A model generated the notes under the pieces. It saw only the letters and a list, made by a program, of their open reading frames with translations. It searched no databases and was not told where the DNA came from. Positions 56,703 through 64,000 of a stretch of DNA of 64,000 nucleotides are shown here, piece after piece. Made by a program: the position numbers and the translations under genes. This DNA comes from an uncultured Cellvibrionales bacterium (GTDB taxonomy: Bacteria > Pseudomonadota > Gammaproteobacteria > Pseudomonadales > Porticoccaceae), in contig CAJXWQ010000003.1 of the NCBI GenBank assembly GCA_913062605.1, positions 1 through 64,000 of the forward strand, given 5' to 3'. Each line of letters starts with the position of its first letter. Position 1 is the stretch's first letter.

Positions 56703-57701
56703 ATGAGCGAACCGCAGATGACCGTATCGATGACCCCAGAGGAACTCGCAGAGAGTATCCTGTGCGGTGACCGCCGGGCCTTGGCCAAGGGTATTACCTT
56801 GGTTGAATCTACCAGTCCGAGTCATCGAGAGCAGGCGTCCCAGTTACTGGAGCTCATCATGCCTCATACTGGAAACTCCATAAGGTTGGGGATTTCTGGT
56901 GTGCCGGGGGTGGGGAAATCCACCTTTATTGAATCTTTCGGGAATTATGTTATAGGTCAGGGCCATCGTGTCGCGGTACTTGCAGTAGACCCCACATCTG
57001 CCATCAGTGGTGGGTCTATTCTCGGCGATAAGACCCGGATGGAAACCCTGTCCAGAAACCCCAATGCTTATATTCGCCCATCACCTGCCGGAAAAACACT
57101 GGGCGGCGTTACCCGCCGTACCCGAGAAACCCTGCTACTGTGCGAGGCCGCCGGCTTCGATATTATTTTTGTCGAAACAGTTGGGGTGGGGCAGTCGGAA
57201 ACAGCCGTTGCTGAAATGACAGATATGTTTTTGCTGATGTTACTACCAGGGGGTGGTGATGAATTGCAGGGTATCAAGCGCGGCATTATGGAGCTGGCGG
57301 ATTTGGTGCTGGTCAATAAGTCTGATGGCGACCAGCAGGCGGCGGCCAATCGCACCGTGGCCGATTACGGCATGGCATTACATTTACTTCACCCGCGAAG
57401 CCGTCATTGGCAAGCCAGAGTCCAGGCATTGTCGGCGCTTAAAAATCAAGGGGTCGATGAGGTTTGGCAGACCGTTGAAGAATTTAGAGAGGCACTGACA
57501 CAGGCCGGTGAAATTGAGGCACGTCGTTCCGCTCAATCTCGTGCCTGGATGTGGAGTGAGACAGCCGATACGCTTCTGGCAGAATTGAAAGAAAGTGACG
57601 TGGTGAAATCATTGGTGGCCGGCCTGGAAAAAGAGGTTACCCAAGGGCGAATACCGCCGGCTATCGCCGCCAGAACGCTCATTGATGCATTTCGAAAATA
57701 G
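56703..57701 (+). CDS. meaB: Methylmalonyl-CoA mutase-associated GTPase MeaB
   Basis: A 332-residue G3E P-loop GTPase that guards and reloads the mutase with adenosylcobalamin. Walker A is GVPGVGKST (from residue 66), followed by VLAVDPTSAISGGSILGDKTRM, ETVGVGQSE and LVNKSDGD. It lies in the same operon as its client, the mutase. Confidence 0.95.
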   Translation: MSEPQMTVSMTPEELAESILCGDRRALAKGITLVESTSPSHREQASQLLELIMPHTGNSIRLGISGVPGVGKSTFIESFGNYVIGQGHRVAVLAVDPTSAISGGSILGDKTRMETLSRNPNAYIRPSPAGKTLGGVTRRTRETLLLCEAAGFDIIFVETVGVGQSETAVAEMTDMFLLMLLPGGGDELQGIKRGIMELADLVLVNKSDGDQQAAANRTVADYGMALHLLHPRSRHWQARVQALSALKNQGVDEVWQTVEEFREALTQAGEIEARRSAQSRAWMWSETADTLLAELKESDVVKSLVAGLEKEVTQGRIPPAIAARTLIDAFRK

Positions 57702-57764
57702 CGTGGTAATGCGAATTGTTTCGCACCCATATGACGCAGGGATTGATTAAATAAAGGTAACAGA

Positions 57765-58169
57765 ATGATTGGAAACTTGAACCATGTGGCTATTGTAGTC
57801 CCCGATTTAGAGAAGGCAGTGTCAACCTATCGTAACGCTTTGGGTGCAAAAATATCTGCGTCGAATGATTTGCCTGAACATGGTGTACGAGTGGTATTTG
57901 TGGAATTGCCCAATACCAAAATCGAGTTATTATTACCCATTGGCGATAACTCGCCGGTGGCGAAATTTCTTGAACGTAACCCCGATGGTGGCATGCATCA
58001 TATCTGTTATGAGGTAGAAGACATTCAGGCTGCACGGGATAAACTGGTTTCGGAAGGTGCCCGTGTGTTGGGGAATGGTGAGCCAAAGGTTGGTGCCCAT
58101 GGCAAGCCGGTACTGTTTCTTCATCCCAAGGATTTTTGTGGCACTCTTGTTGAGCTGGAACAGGTGTAA
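57765..58169 (+). CDS. mce: Methylmalonyl-CoA epimerase
   Basis: A 134-residue VOC protein: LNHVAIVVPDLEKAVSTYRNALGA, GGMHHICYEVEDI and a C-terminal FCGTLVELEQV with metal-binding His and Glu. It converts the (S)-methylmalonyl-CoA from the carboxylase into the (R) form used by the mutase, completing the pathway. The terminal codons and stop are repeated 24 bases later. Confidence 0.93.
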   Translation: MIGNLNHVAIVVPDLEKAVSTYRNALGAKISASNDLPEHGVRVVFVELPNTKIELLLPIGDNSPVAKFLERNPDGGMHHICYEVEDIQAARDKLVSEGARVLGNGEPKVGAHGKPVLFLHPKDFCGTLVELEQV

Positions 58170-58211
58170 AGGGCGGAATTAGAGCAGGTGTAAACCCTGC
58201 TCCAGTTCAAC
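58150..58211. terminator. Inverted repeats between mce and the FAD oxidase
   Basis: GAGCAGG (58182-58188) pairs perfectly with CCTGCTC (58196-58202). A longer near-perfect 16-bp pairing joins 58150-58165 with 58196-58211. Both lie between converging genes; there is no T-run, so termination strength is uncertain. Confidence 0.4.
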
Positions 58212-58212
58212 A

Positions 58213-59637
58213 TTAGTCAATCACCTTGTCACAATTAAGGATGCGCTTCGGATCAAACAGTTGCTTCAACTGGCGCATTACATCAATTTCAGTTTTATTC
58301 CGACTGAAGTGCAGGTAAGGTTTTTTCTCCAGACCAATACCGTGTTCCCCCGATATGGAGCCTCCTCGGTTTTGTAGGGGTGCGTAGACTGCGTGTTCGA
58401 CAGCTTCTTTTCTTGCAGTGGAGTCTTCATTGAGTTGCACGGCCACATGCAGGTTGCCATCACCCAGATGTCCCAAAATTCCCACAAACAAGTTATTGCT
58501 AATGGCGCTTAAGTTCTTCTGCATTTCTTCCAGATAACTTTCCATTTCACTGATTGGGAGACTGATGTCAAATAACACCATTGGCTGGTAGGACATCAAT
58601 GCAGGGATATTATCCCGAATAGCCCACATGGCTTGCTGTTGCTGGCCCGATTCGGCGAGTACAGCATCAGTTATCAGGCTCTCCGACAGCGCGGTGTCTA
58701 GTGCTTGCAGAAACTGTTCGCTATCGGATTCCTGGTGAGCACCTGTCGCCTCAATCAGGATATAAAGAGGGTGGTTATCCGGTAATGGCGGCTTACCCAT
58801 GTCGTTGCTGGTATGGCTGCTCATATGGTTGCTCATAGGCTTAGTACGGCAGGCGATGGCATAGTAGCTCTGCCACATGGTTTCGAAGGCACTGAGTTTC
58901 CCTCCCAGAGATTTTTCCATGTGGTTAAGCAGTTTGGCCATGTTGGAAAACTGGTCGGTGGCGACTAATGCCGAGGTGCAAACTGGCATTTTTGGTCGTA
59001 GCCGCAATACGGCACGGGTAATAATCCCCAGTGTCCCTTCGCTGCCAATAAACAAATGTTTTAAATCGTACCCCGCATTGTTTTTTAACATCTGATTCAT
59101 CGAACTGAGAATGCGCCCATCTGCCAGCACGACTTCCAGTCCAAGCACCTGTTCACGCGTCATTCCGTAGCGGATAACCTGATTTCCACCAGCATTGGTG
59201 GCGATATTGCCACCAATGGTGGCGGTACCACGTGCACCCAGATCCAGGGCAAAAAATAGATCATTGGCATCAGCATTTTCTTGTACAACTTGAAGGGGAA
59301 CCCCAGCCTGAACGATCATGGTTCGATTGGTGGTGTCAATGGCTTCAATGGTGGTCATTCTTTCCAGTGAAATGACGAGCTCATCTTCTCCAGCGGCACA
59401 GCCTCGTGTCATATTGGTACAGCCACCATGAGTAACCACTTTCTGCCCTGATTCATGACAGAGTTTCATGACCTCGCTAAGTTCAGCAGTATTTGCAGGG
59501 CGGATAATGGCAGGAGCTAGGCATTCCTGCGCACCCCAGCCATCAGTAGCCCGCTGAGTGCTTCCTTCTATATTCCCTTCAATGAGAAGACCTTCTGGGC
59601 CTACCAGTGTTTGTATTTTGTCTAAAAATGAATTCAT
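58213..59637 (-). CDS. FAD-linked oxidase, GlcD/D-lactate dehydrogenase type
   Basis: A 474-residue FAD enzyme with the PCMH FAD-binding domain ([61 protein letters not shown]) and the FAD-oxidase C-domain ([37 protein letters not shown]). Likely substrate is a 2-hydroxy acid such as D-lactate, glycolate or D-2-hydroxyglutarate. A small repeat, [12 protein letters not shown], coded by three 12-bp units (58801-58836), interrupts it. Confidence 0.9.
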   Translation of the reverse strand: MNSFLDKIQTLVGPEGLLIEGNIEGSTQRATDGWGAQECLAPAIIRPANTAELSEVMKLCHESGQKVVTHGGCTNMTRGCAAGEDELVISLERMTTIEAIDTTNRTMIVQAGVPLQVVQENADANDLFFALDLGARGTATIGGNIATNAGGNQVIRYGMTREQVLGLEVVLADGRILSSMNQMLKNNAGYDLKHLFIGSEGTLGIITRAVLRLRPKMPVCTSALVATDQFSNMAKLLNHMEKSLGGKLSAFETMWQSYYAIACRTKPMSNHMSSHTSNDMGKPPLPDNHPLYILIEATGAHQESDSEQFLQALDTALSESLITDAVLAESGQQQQAMWAIRDNIPALMSYQPMVLFDISLPISEMESYLEEMQKNLSAISNNLFVGILGHLGDGNLHVAVQLNEDSTARKEAVEHAVYAPLQNRGGSISGEHGIGLEKKPYLHFSRNKTEIDVMRQLKQLFDPKRILNCDKVID

Positions 59638-59755
59638 GGCCTGCTAGTTACTCTTGCGGAGAACAGGTATTAGAAGAAAGAAATTAAGGTAAACAGTATC
59701 CTTCACTAACGGAGGTGGCAACTTATGGTGATATGAGGCGGTTTTATGTGCAGGG

Positions 59756-60715
59756 TTAGGCGTAGCTTTTTTCGAAGGCTTTAATAAAATCATTGAGTAG
59801 ATGAACGGGCAAATCATTAATACCCGCAGCAGCCTCTCGGCCACCACCCGTGGGAAATTTCCGGCATAGGTCAGCGGCACCCTTCTTGTTATTCAGGGGT
59901 GCTCTGACACTCACTAGGTAGTTACCATTGCTCTTTTCGGTTAGTACAGCGTGGGCGCGATTTGGGTGGTCGTTAGTGAGATCATTACTGAAAACACCAC
60001 TGACTCGCCTGGCCCAGGGCTGGTCTGGCAGGGTAAATATGGCTGTCTGTACCGTGGTTTTTTCTGGGTTAATGCTTTTGGCAGATGACATATCTGAGTG
60101 ATAGCCATTTTCAAGCTTTTCAAAATGCTCTCTGCTATCATGGATGAAGTCCAGTGGGTTGGCATATGTGCTGGCCAATCGAAATAATTCATCGGGTTTG
60201 AAGTGCAGATCGTCAAGGTCTGATCCGTAGCCGTTGTAGTTAATGTAGATACCGAGATTTTTCAGTTGTTCTAGCTGGACTTCATTGATATCCAGTTTTT
60301 TGGCGAGACCTTGAGCACTTTTGTTCAGGTTGTCACCAAAGGTGCCGACCACAGCCCAAGCTGTATAGGCACTCTTTAGGTAGGCATTGACCAGCAGACT
60401 GGTACAAACGTCGGGTGCTCCATTGATGATGCTGGTCAGTTTGGGGGACTCAGGAATATCTCCGGAAAAGTGATGATCCACATAGAATATATCTGTATCC
60501 ATGGCTAATAGCCGGGTCAGGTCAGCGTGGTTTTTGTCCATGGAGACATCAAGAACGGTGACGCGGTCACCGCTTTGGGCATCAACACGTTTTAACAGGT
60601 TGATATCCCGTTTCACGCCGGTAATAAGTGTGGCTTCGCGGGGTTCTGCTAATCGGAGCTGGGTGAGCGCACAGATGCCATCGGCATCACCGTTAAATAC
60701 ATCAAAATTGGCCAT
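59756..60715 (-). CDS. DHH-family phosphoesterase
   Basis: A 319-residue protein with the DHH motifs NGDADGICAL (Asp10, Asp12), VLDVSMDKN, VDHH (80-82) and the C-terminal DHHA1-like FPTGGGREAAAGI. Relatives include NrnA-type oligonucleotide/pAp phosphatases. It lies behind sat and cysC on the same strand. A role in clearing pAp, the by-product of PAPS use, would fit, but that is inference. A terminator-like hairpin separates it from sat. Confidence 0.85.
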   Translation of the reverse strand: MANFDVFNGDADGICALTQLRLAEPREATLITGVKRDINLLKRVDAQSGDRVTVLDVSMDKNHADLTRLLAMDTDIFYVDHHFSGDIPESPKLTSIINGAPDVCTSLLVNAYLKSAYTAWAVVGTFGDNLNKSAQGLAKKLDINEVQLEQLKNLGIYINYNGYGSDLDDLHFKPDELFRLASTYANPLDFIHDSREHFEKLENGYHSDMSSAKSINPEKTTVQTAIFTLPDQPWARRVSGVFSNDLTNDHPNRAHAVLTEKSNGNYLVSVRAPLNNKKGAADLCRKFPTGGGREAAAGINDLPVHLLNDFIKAFEKSYA

Positions 60716-60746
60716 GGTGCTACCGGCTAGTTAAAGTGTTGGTGGC

Positions 60747-60772
60747 AAAAAGGGGCGTGCATCTGCAGCCCC
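60747..60772 (-). terminator. Terminator after sat
   Basis: Read on the minus strand, GGGGC pairs with GCCCC around an inner TGCA pairing, followed by five T residues. It lies between sat and the DHH gene. Confidence 0.6.
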
Positions 60773-60785
60773 TACCCCGTGTTAA

Positions 60786-61976
60786 TTACCCGTTTTCAGA
60801 TTGATAGTAATCCATCAGAATCTGAGCAACTTCGGGACGTGAAAACTCTGGAGGAGGTGCAATACCTTCTCCCAGAATTTGCCGAACTTTGGTGCCGGAC
60901 AGAATAACGAAGTCTTCTTTTTCGTGGTCTTTAGCTTCGTTCATCATCACTACTCGGTCTAACTTTTTGGAGTAGGCGGTGTGGTCAGCACGGAAGATTT
61001 CGATATCCAATGACCCTGCGGGGACTTTTTCATCGAAGATCGTTTGGGCATCAAAAGCACCGTAGTAGTCGCCAACACCTGCGTGGTCACGACCTACAAT
61101 CAGGTGAGTGGCGCCCATATTTTGACGGAATACTGCGTGAAGAACCGCTTCACGAGGACCGGCGTAGAGCATGTCAAAACCATAGCCGGTGACCATAACT
61201 GAATTTTTCGGGAAGTAGAGTTCCACCATTTTGCGAATACAGGCATCGCGAACAGGTGCAGGAATGTCACCTTTTTTCAGTTTGCCAAGCAGCATGTGAA
61301 CCACGACGCCATCTGCACCAAGGCGCTCCATGGCCATACGGCACAGCTCTTCATGTGCACGGTGCATGGGATTGCGTGTTTGAAAGGCGACGACTTTTTC
61401 CCAGCCGCGCTCGCTGATCTCATTACGAATTTCAACAGCGGTACGGAACGTGTCGGGGAAATCGTTTTGGAAATAGCTGAAGCTCAATACCTGAATTTTG
61501 CCAGAGATCAAGTGGTTGCCCAGAGAGGTAAAGGTGGCTACTCCAGGGTGTTCCGGGTCAAGAGTACCAAAAATCTCTTTGGCCATTCCCTGTATCTGTT
61601 CGTCGGTAATTGTTTCGATATTGTCCACGTCCATAATGGCCATTACCGGGTTGCCCTCAGTATTAGGGTCGCGCAGGGCGATACGTTTGGCACCTTCAAT
61701 ACCACTGATATCCTGGGTCAGGTTCATGATGGGTGCTGGCCAGAAAAGACCATCAGTGGTGTGCAGGTTTTCGGCAACACTCAATGAGTCTGCCAAATTC
61801 ATGTAGCCTTTCAGTGGGTTAAAATAACCGGCTCCCAGCATCACCGCATTGGCTGCCGCAGCAGAATTGAGCATAAGTGTAGGAAGAGACTCTGCCTCAT
61901 GCATCAATTGGTGGTGTTTTTCCGTGTCATATACAAACAACGGGTTCAATGTGTCTGAGCCGTGGGGCTTGATCAC
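60786..61976 (-). CDS. sat: Sulfate adenylyltransferase (homo-oligomeric ATP sulfurylase)
   Basis: A 396-residue ATP sulfurylase of the Sat type, not the CysD/CysN type. Active-site motifs are QTRNPMHRAHEELCR, VGRDHAGVGDYYGAFDAQ and SGTKVRQILGEG. It makes adenylyl sulfate from ATP and sulfate. The start is GTG at 61976, with AGGAG 8 bases upstream. It follows cysC, so the pair makes PAPS. Confidence 0.94.
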   Translation of the reverse strand: MIKPHGSDTLNPLFVYDTEKHHQLMHEAESLPTLMLNSAAAANAVMLGAGYFNPLKGYMNLADSLSVAENLHTTDGLFWPAPIMNLTQDISGIEGAKRIALRDPNTEGNPVMAIMDVDNIETITDEQIQGMAKEIFGTLDPEHPGVATFTSLGNHLISGKIQVLSFSYFQNDFPDTFRTAVEIRNEISERGWEKVVAFQTRNPMHRAHEELCRMAMERLGADGVVVHMLLGKLKKGDIPAPVRDACIRKMVELYFPKNSVMVTGYGFDMLYAGPREAVLHAVFRQNMGATHLIVGRDHAGVGDYYGAFDAQTIFDEKVPAGSLDIEIFRADHTAYSKKLDRVVMMNEAKDHEKEDFVILSGTKVRQILGEGIAPPPEFSRPEVAQILMDYYQSENG

Positions 61977-62048
61977 TATGGATTCTCCTGTGGTTGGGCT
62001 TGGCTATTTATTTCGTTAGTCTACTGGCGATTAATAGGGTGGGGGATA

Positions 62049-62669
62049 CTACCTACCCGCCAAGAATCCATTGCTTTCAAGGTAATGGATAATTATTGCG
62101 ACTTCTTCATCCAGCGTCATTTGGTCTGTGTGTAAATGAATTTCGGGATTTTCCGGGGCTTCGTAGGGATCGTCAATACCTGTGAAGTTTTTAATTTCTC
62201 CAGCTCGGGCTTTTTTATACAGTCCTTTGGGATCACGTTTTTCTGCTTCCTCAAGGGAGCAGTCAACAAACACCTCAATAAAATCAACACCTGCTTCATT
62301 ATGGAGTTGACGAACTTTGTCGCGATCCTCTCGATAGGGGCTTATAAAACTGGAAAGTGCAATGGTGCCTGAGTCTACAAACAGCTTCGCTATTTCACCA
62401 ATACGGCGGATATTTTCTGTGCGATCTTCAGCACTGAATCCCAGGTTTTTGTTGATGCCGAGACGAATATTATCCCCATCAAGCCGGTAGGCGAGCTTGC
62501 CGCGTTCATAGAGTGTACTTTCCAGAGCCACCGCCACGGTGCTTTTGCCGCTACCGGACAAACCGGTGAACCAGATAGTCACACCTTTTTGACCCATGAG
62601 CCGATGGCGGTCTTCCCGGGTGATATCCCCCTCGTGCCAATGTACATTGGTTGCCTTCATTACAGTCAT
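62049..62669 (-). CDS. cysC: Adenylylsulfate kinase
   Basis: A 206-residue APS kinase that forms PAPS. Walker A is GLSGSGKST (36-44); [18 protein letters not shown] and [13 protein letters not shown] are typical substrate-binding segments. GGGAG sits 6 bases upstream of the ATG. It is first of the cysC-sat pair, 43 bases after a TetR gene. Confidence 0.95.
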   Translation of the reverse strand: MTVMKATNVHWHEGDITREDRHRLMGQKGVTIWFTGLSGSGKSTVAVALESTLYERGKLAYRLDGDNIRLGINKNLGFSAEDRTENIRRIGEIAKLFVDSGTIALSSFISPYREDRDKVRQLHNEAGVDFIEVFVDCSLEEAEKRDPKGLYKKARAGEIKNFTGIDDPYEAPENPEIHLHTDQMTLDEEVAIIIHYLESNGFLAGR

Positions 62670-62712
62670 GGTTTGCTCCCTTATTAATCATTATATCGTC
62701 GTGATGGTGGGG

Positions 62713-63321
62713 TTAATTTGTTTGCTCAAGACATCCGTTTAACACAAAATCTATACACTTCTCTGTGATCTTGTTGAGTGCCAATTTTGGGTCACGGGTA
62801 AGCATGGTTCCCCAATAATTGCACAGTCCGATTAAGGAGAGTGTGGCAAAATGGCAATCAAGAGTTTTGTTGAGCACACCACTGTGAACACCCTCAATAA
62901 AAATGTCTTCAAGCTGTTGACGGTACCGCGAGCCAAGTGCTTTTAGTTTTTCACGCTTTTCCTCGGACAAATATAACCGTTGCTCATTATGAACCTTCAG
63001 TGCTTCGTTATTTGCCCGGTAGCTGGCTAGGTGGGCTCCAATAGCGGCAGTTAACTTTTCTTTTAATGGTTGCGTCTGTGTGGATATCTGTTCCATTTGA
63101 TCCACATAGTCACGAAGCGCGGTTAGACACACCTCTTCTAGGGCTGCTTCCTTCGACGTGAAATAGTAGTAGAGGCTTCCCTGGCGGATACCCATATGCG
63201 AAGCAATATCTTGTGTACTTGCACCGTGATAGCCCTTTTCAGCAAAAACTGAAGCGGCAGCATTTATCGCCTTTTGGTGTTGCTGATGGTAGCGAGGAGT
63301 ATTTTGGCTATCAGGGTTCAT
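62713..63321 (-). CDS. TetR-family regulator
   Basis: A 202-residue TetR regulator: helix-turn-helix AASVFAEKGYHGASTQDIASHMGIRQGSLYYYFTSKEAALEEV in outline at the N-terminus and a variable ligand domain. It lies directly upstream of cysC on the same strand, and a perfect palindrome precedes its start, so it probably represses itself and perhaps cysC-sat (inference). Its KEAALEEVCLTALRDYVDQM region recalls fatty-acid or CoA-ester sensors. Confidence 0.88.
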   Translation of the reverse strand: MNPDSQNTPRYHQQHQKAINAAASVFAEKGYHGASTQDIASHMGIRQGSLYYYFTSKEAALEEVCLTALRDYVDQMEQISTQTQPLKEKLTAAIGAHLASYRANNEALKVHNEQRLYLSEEKREKLKALGSRYRQQLEDIFIEGVHSGVLNKTLDCHFATLSLIGLCNYWGTMLTRDPKLALNKITEKCIDFVLNGCLEQTN

Positions 63322-63333
63322 GGTATGAGCACT

Positions 63334-63355
63334 AATTCTATAGGGTTATAGAATT
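63334..63355. promoter_or_regulatory. Likely TetR operator, perfect 22-bp palindrome
   Basis: AATTCTATA-GGGT-TATAGAATT, 12 bases upstream of the TetR ATG. A further half-site-like TTATAGAAA follows at about 63362. Confidence 0.7.
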
Positions 63356-63471
63356 TATAGGTTTATAGAAAAAAATCAATGATACAGAGGCTGTTTTGTG
63401 AAAAAAGTTGATCAGTGGTTGGCACTCTGTGGTGTGGCCGTTGGTGAGAAGAGAGGCAAGATAGCCTTAAA

Positions 63472-63489
63472 ACTGGCGCACCCGAGAGG
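63472..63489. repeat. 18-bp direct repeat of the tRNA-Arg 3' end
   Basis: ACTGGCGCACCCGAGAGG is identical to 63554-63571, which spans the CCA end and acceptor/T-arm part of the tRNA gene. The two copies are 82 bp apart and the tRNA terminator lies between them. Confidence 0.75.
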
Positions 63490-63519
63490 CTCTCATCAGC
63501 CCTCGGAGTTACCAGCCAC

Positions 63520-63547
63520 AAAAAACCCCGCAAATATGCAGGGTTTT
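63520..63547 (-). terminator. Terminator of tRNA-Arg
   Basis: On the minus strand CCCTGC pairs with GCGGGG across loop ATATTT (one G-T pair), followed by six T residues. Confidence 0.8.
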
Positions 63548-63555
63548 GTTGTCAC

Positions 63556-63632
<77 letters not shown>

Positions 63633-63771
63633 TTGAGAGGCCGCAATAGTATAGCTTCCACTATCATTAGTCTATTTCTGAGGCGGTGGTTTGATGAGAG
63701 TCAGATCTGATTTTTGGCCTGATCCTTGAGTTATACTTAGTTTCACAGAAATCTATAAATGAAAGGCTAGA

Positions 63772-64000
63772 ATGACACTAAAAGCGGGATCAAAAAGCCT
63801 TATTGTTGTCGGATTACTCCTGATATCAGGCTGTTCTTTGTTTCAGACCCAAGGTTATCCTCCAGAGGTACAGGTGTGCCCGCCGCCTCCTGTGTGCCGT
63901 GTTTGTAAACCCGCATTCTGCCCGGCACCAACAATTGTTGAAAAGATTGTCGTCAGCCCTGTACCGACTCAGAAGACAGGGGGAGAGCTGGAGTTGCCTA
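63772..64000 (+). CDS. Cys/Pro-rich lipoprotein (3' end outside window)
   Basis: The gene starts at ATG 63772 and runs off the right edge. The product begins with a lipoprotein signal (MTLKAGSKSLIVVGLLLISGC, lipobox LISGC in outline), followed by a Cys/Pro-rich segment, VCPPPPVCRVC then KPAFCPAPT. A candidate -10, TATACT, is at 63733. I do not recognise the family; the four extra Cys suggest disulfides or metal binding in the periplasm. Confidence 0.7.
   Translation, partial: MTLKAGSKSLIVVGLLLISGCSLFQTQGYPPEVQVCPPPPVCRVCKPAFCPAPTIVEKIVVSPVPTQKTGGELELP

Overview
The window looks like chromosomal DNA from a marine-type gammaproteobacterium, probably near Pseudomonadales/Cellvibrionales. This rests on the mrdA-mrdB-mltB-rlpA-dacA-ybeD-lipB-lipA order, a class II ribonucleotide reductase split into two polypeptides as in Pseudomonas, EfpL (YeiP), RapA, PpnP and YaeQ. 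The taxon is inferred from gene content; no 16S gene is present. There is no insertion sequence, CRISPR array or intact prophage.

Layout. 1-8.1 kb: elongation cell-wall cluster (PBP2, cut at the left edge, RodA, MltB, RlpA, PBP5-type carboxypeptidase) running into lipoate synthesis (LipB, LipA). 8.1-16 kb: a lone ABC ATPase, two SlyD-like FKBPs flanking a porin, RlmA and RapA, then EfpL. 16-22.3 kb: small housekeeping and unknown genes (cupin, PHP phosphoesterase, SprT-like protein, GIY-YIG, GNAT, PpnP, HI0933 flavoprotein, DUF2288, YaeQ). 22.3-25.7 kb: LysR regulator divergent from scoAB and 3-hydroxybutyrate dehydrogenase (ketone-body use). 25.8-31.2 kb: RimO, a third SlyD-like protein, and NrdJa/NrdJb behind a good NrdR box. 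31.3-37.3 kb: shikimate kinase, LysR regulator and gcvT-gcvP without gcvH. 37.7-44.7 kb: a co-directional accessory block with an exported and a cytosolic truncated hemoglobin, a CDGSH-CDGSH-glutamate-synthase fusion, a VOC protein, a nitronate monooxygenase, MetY and a MATE exporter. 44.7-47.7 kb: gene remnants, a hydrolase, agmatinase and a phage-like XRE/YdaS switch. 47.8-58.2 kb: GST, SDR, an AraC regulator whose conserved N-terminus begins at an AUC codon, and a complete propionyl-CoA to succinyl-CoA operon (mcm, pccB, pccA, meaB, mce). 58.2-64 kb: FAD oxidase, DHH phosphoesterase, sat, cysC, a TetR regulator with a 22-bp palindromic operator, tRNA-Arg(CCG) and a cut lipoprotein gene.

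How parts connect. B12 is used twice (NrdJ and methylmalonyl-CoA mutase). Lipoate made by LipB/LipA would serve the glycine cleavage system, whose H protein must be elsewhere. The strongest candidates for something new are the FeS-rich fusion protein and its redox/nitrogen-compound neighbourhood, the AUC-start regulator, the miniature CI/Cro-like switch, and a recurrent pattern of 12-17 bp tandem duplications, several of which copy the last codons and stop of a gene.
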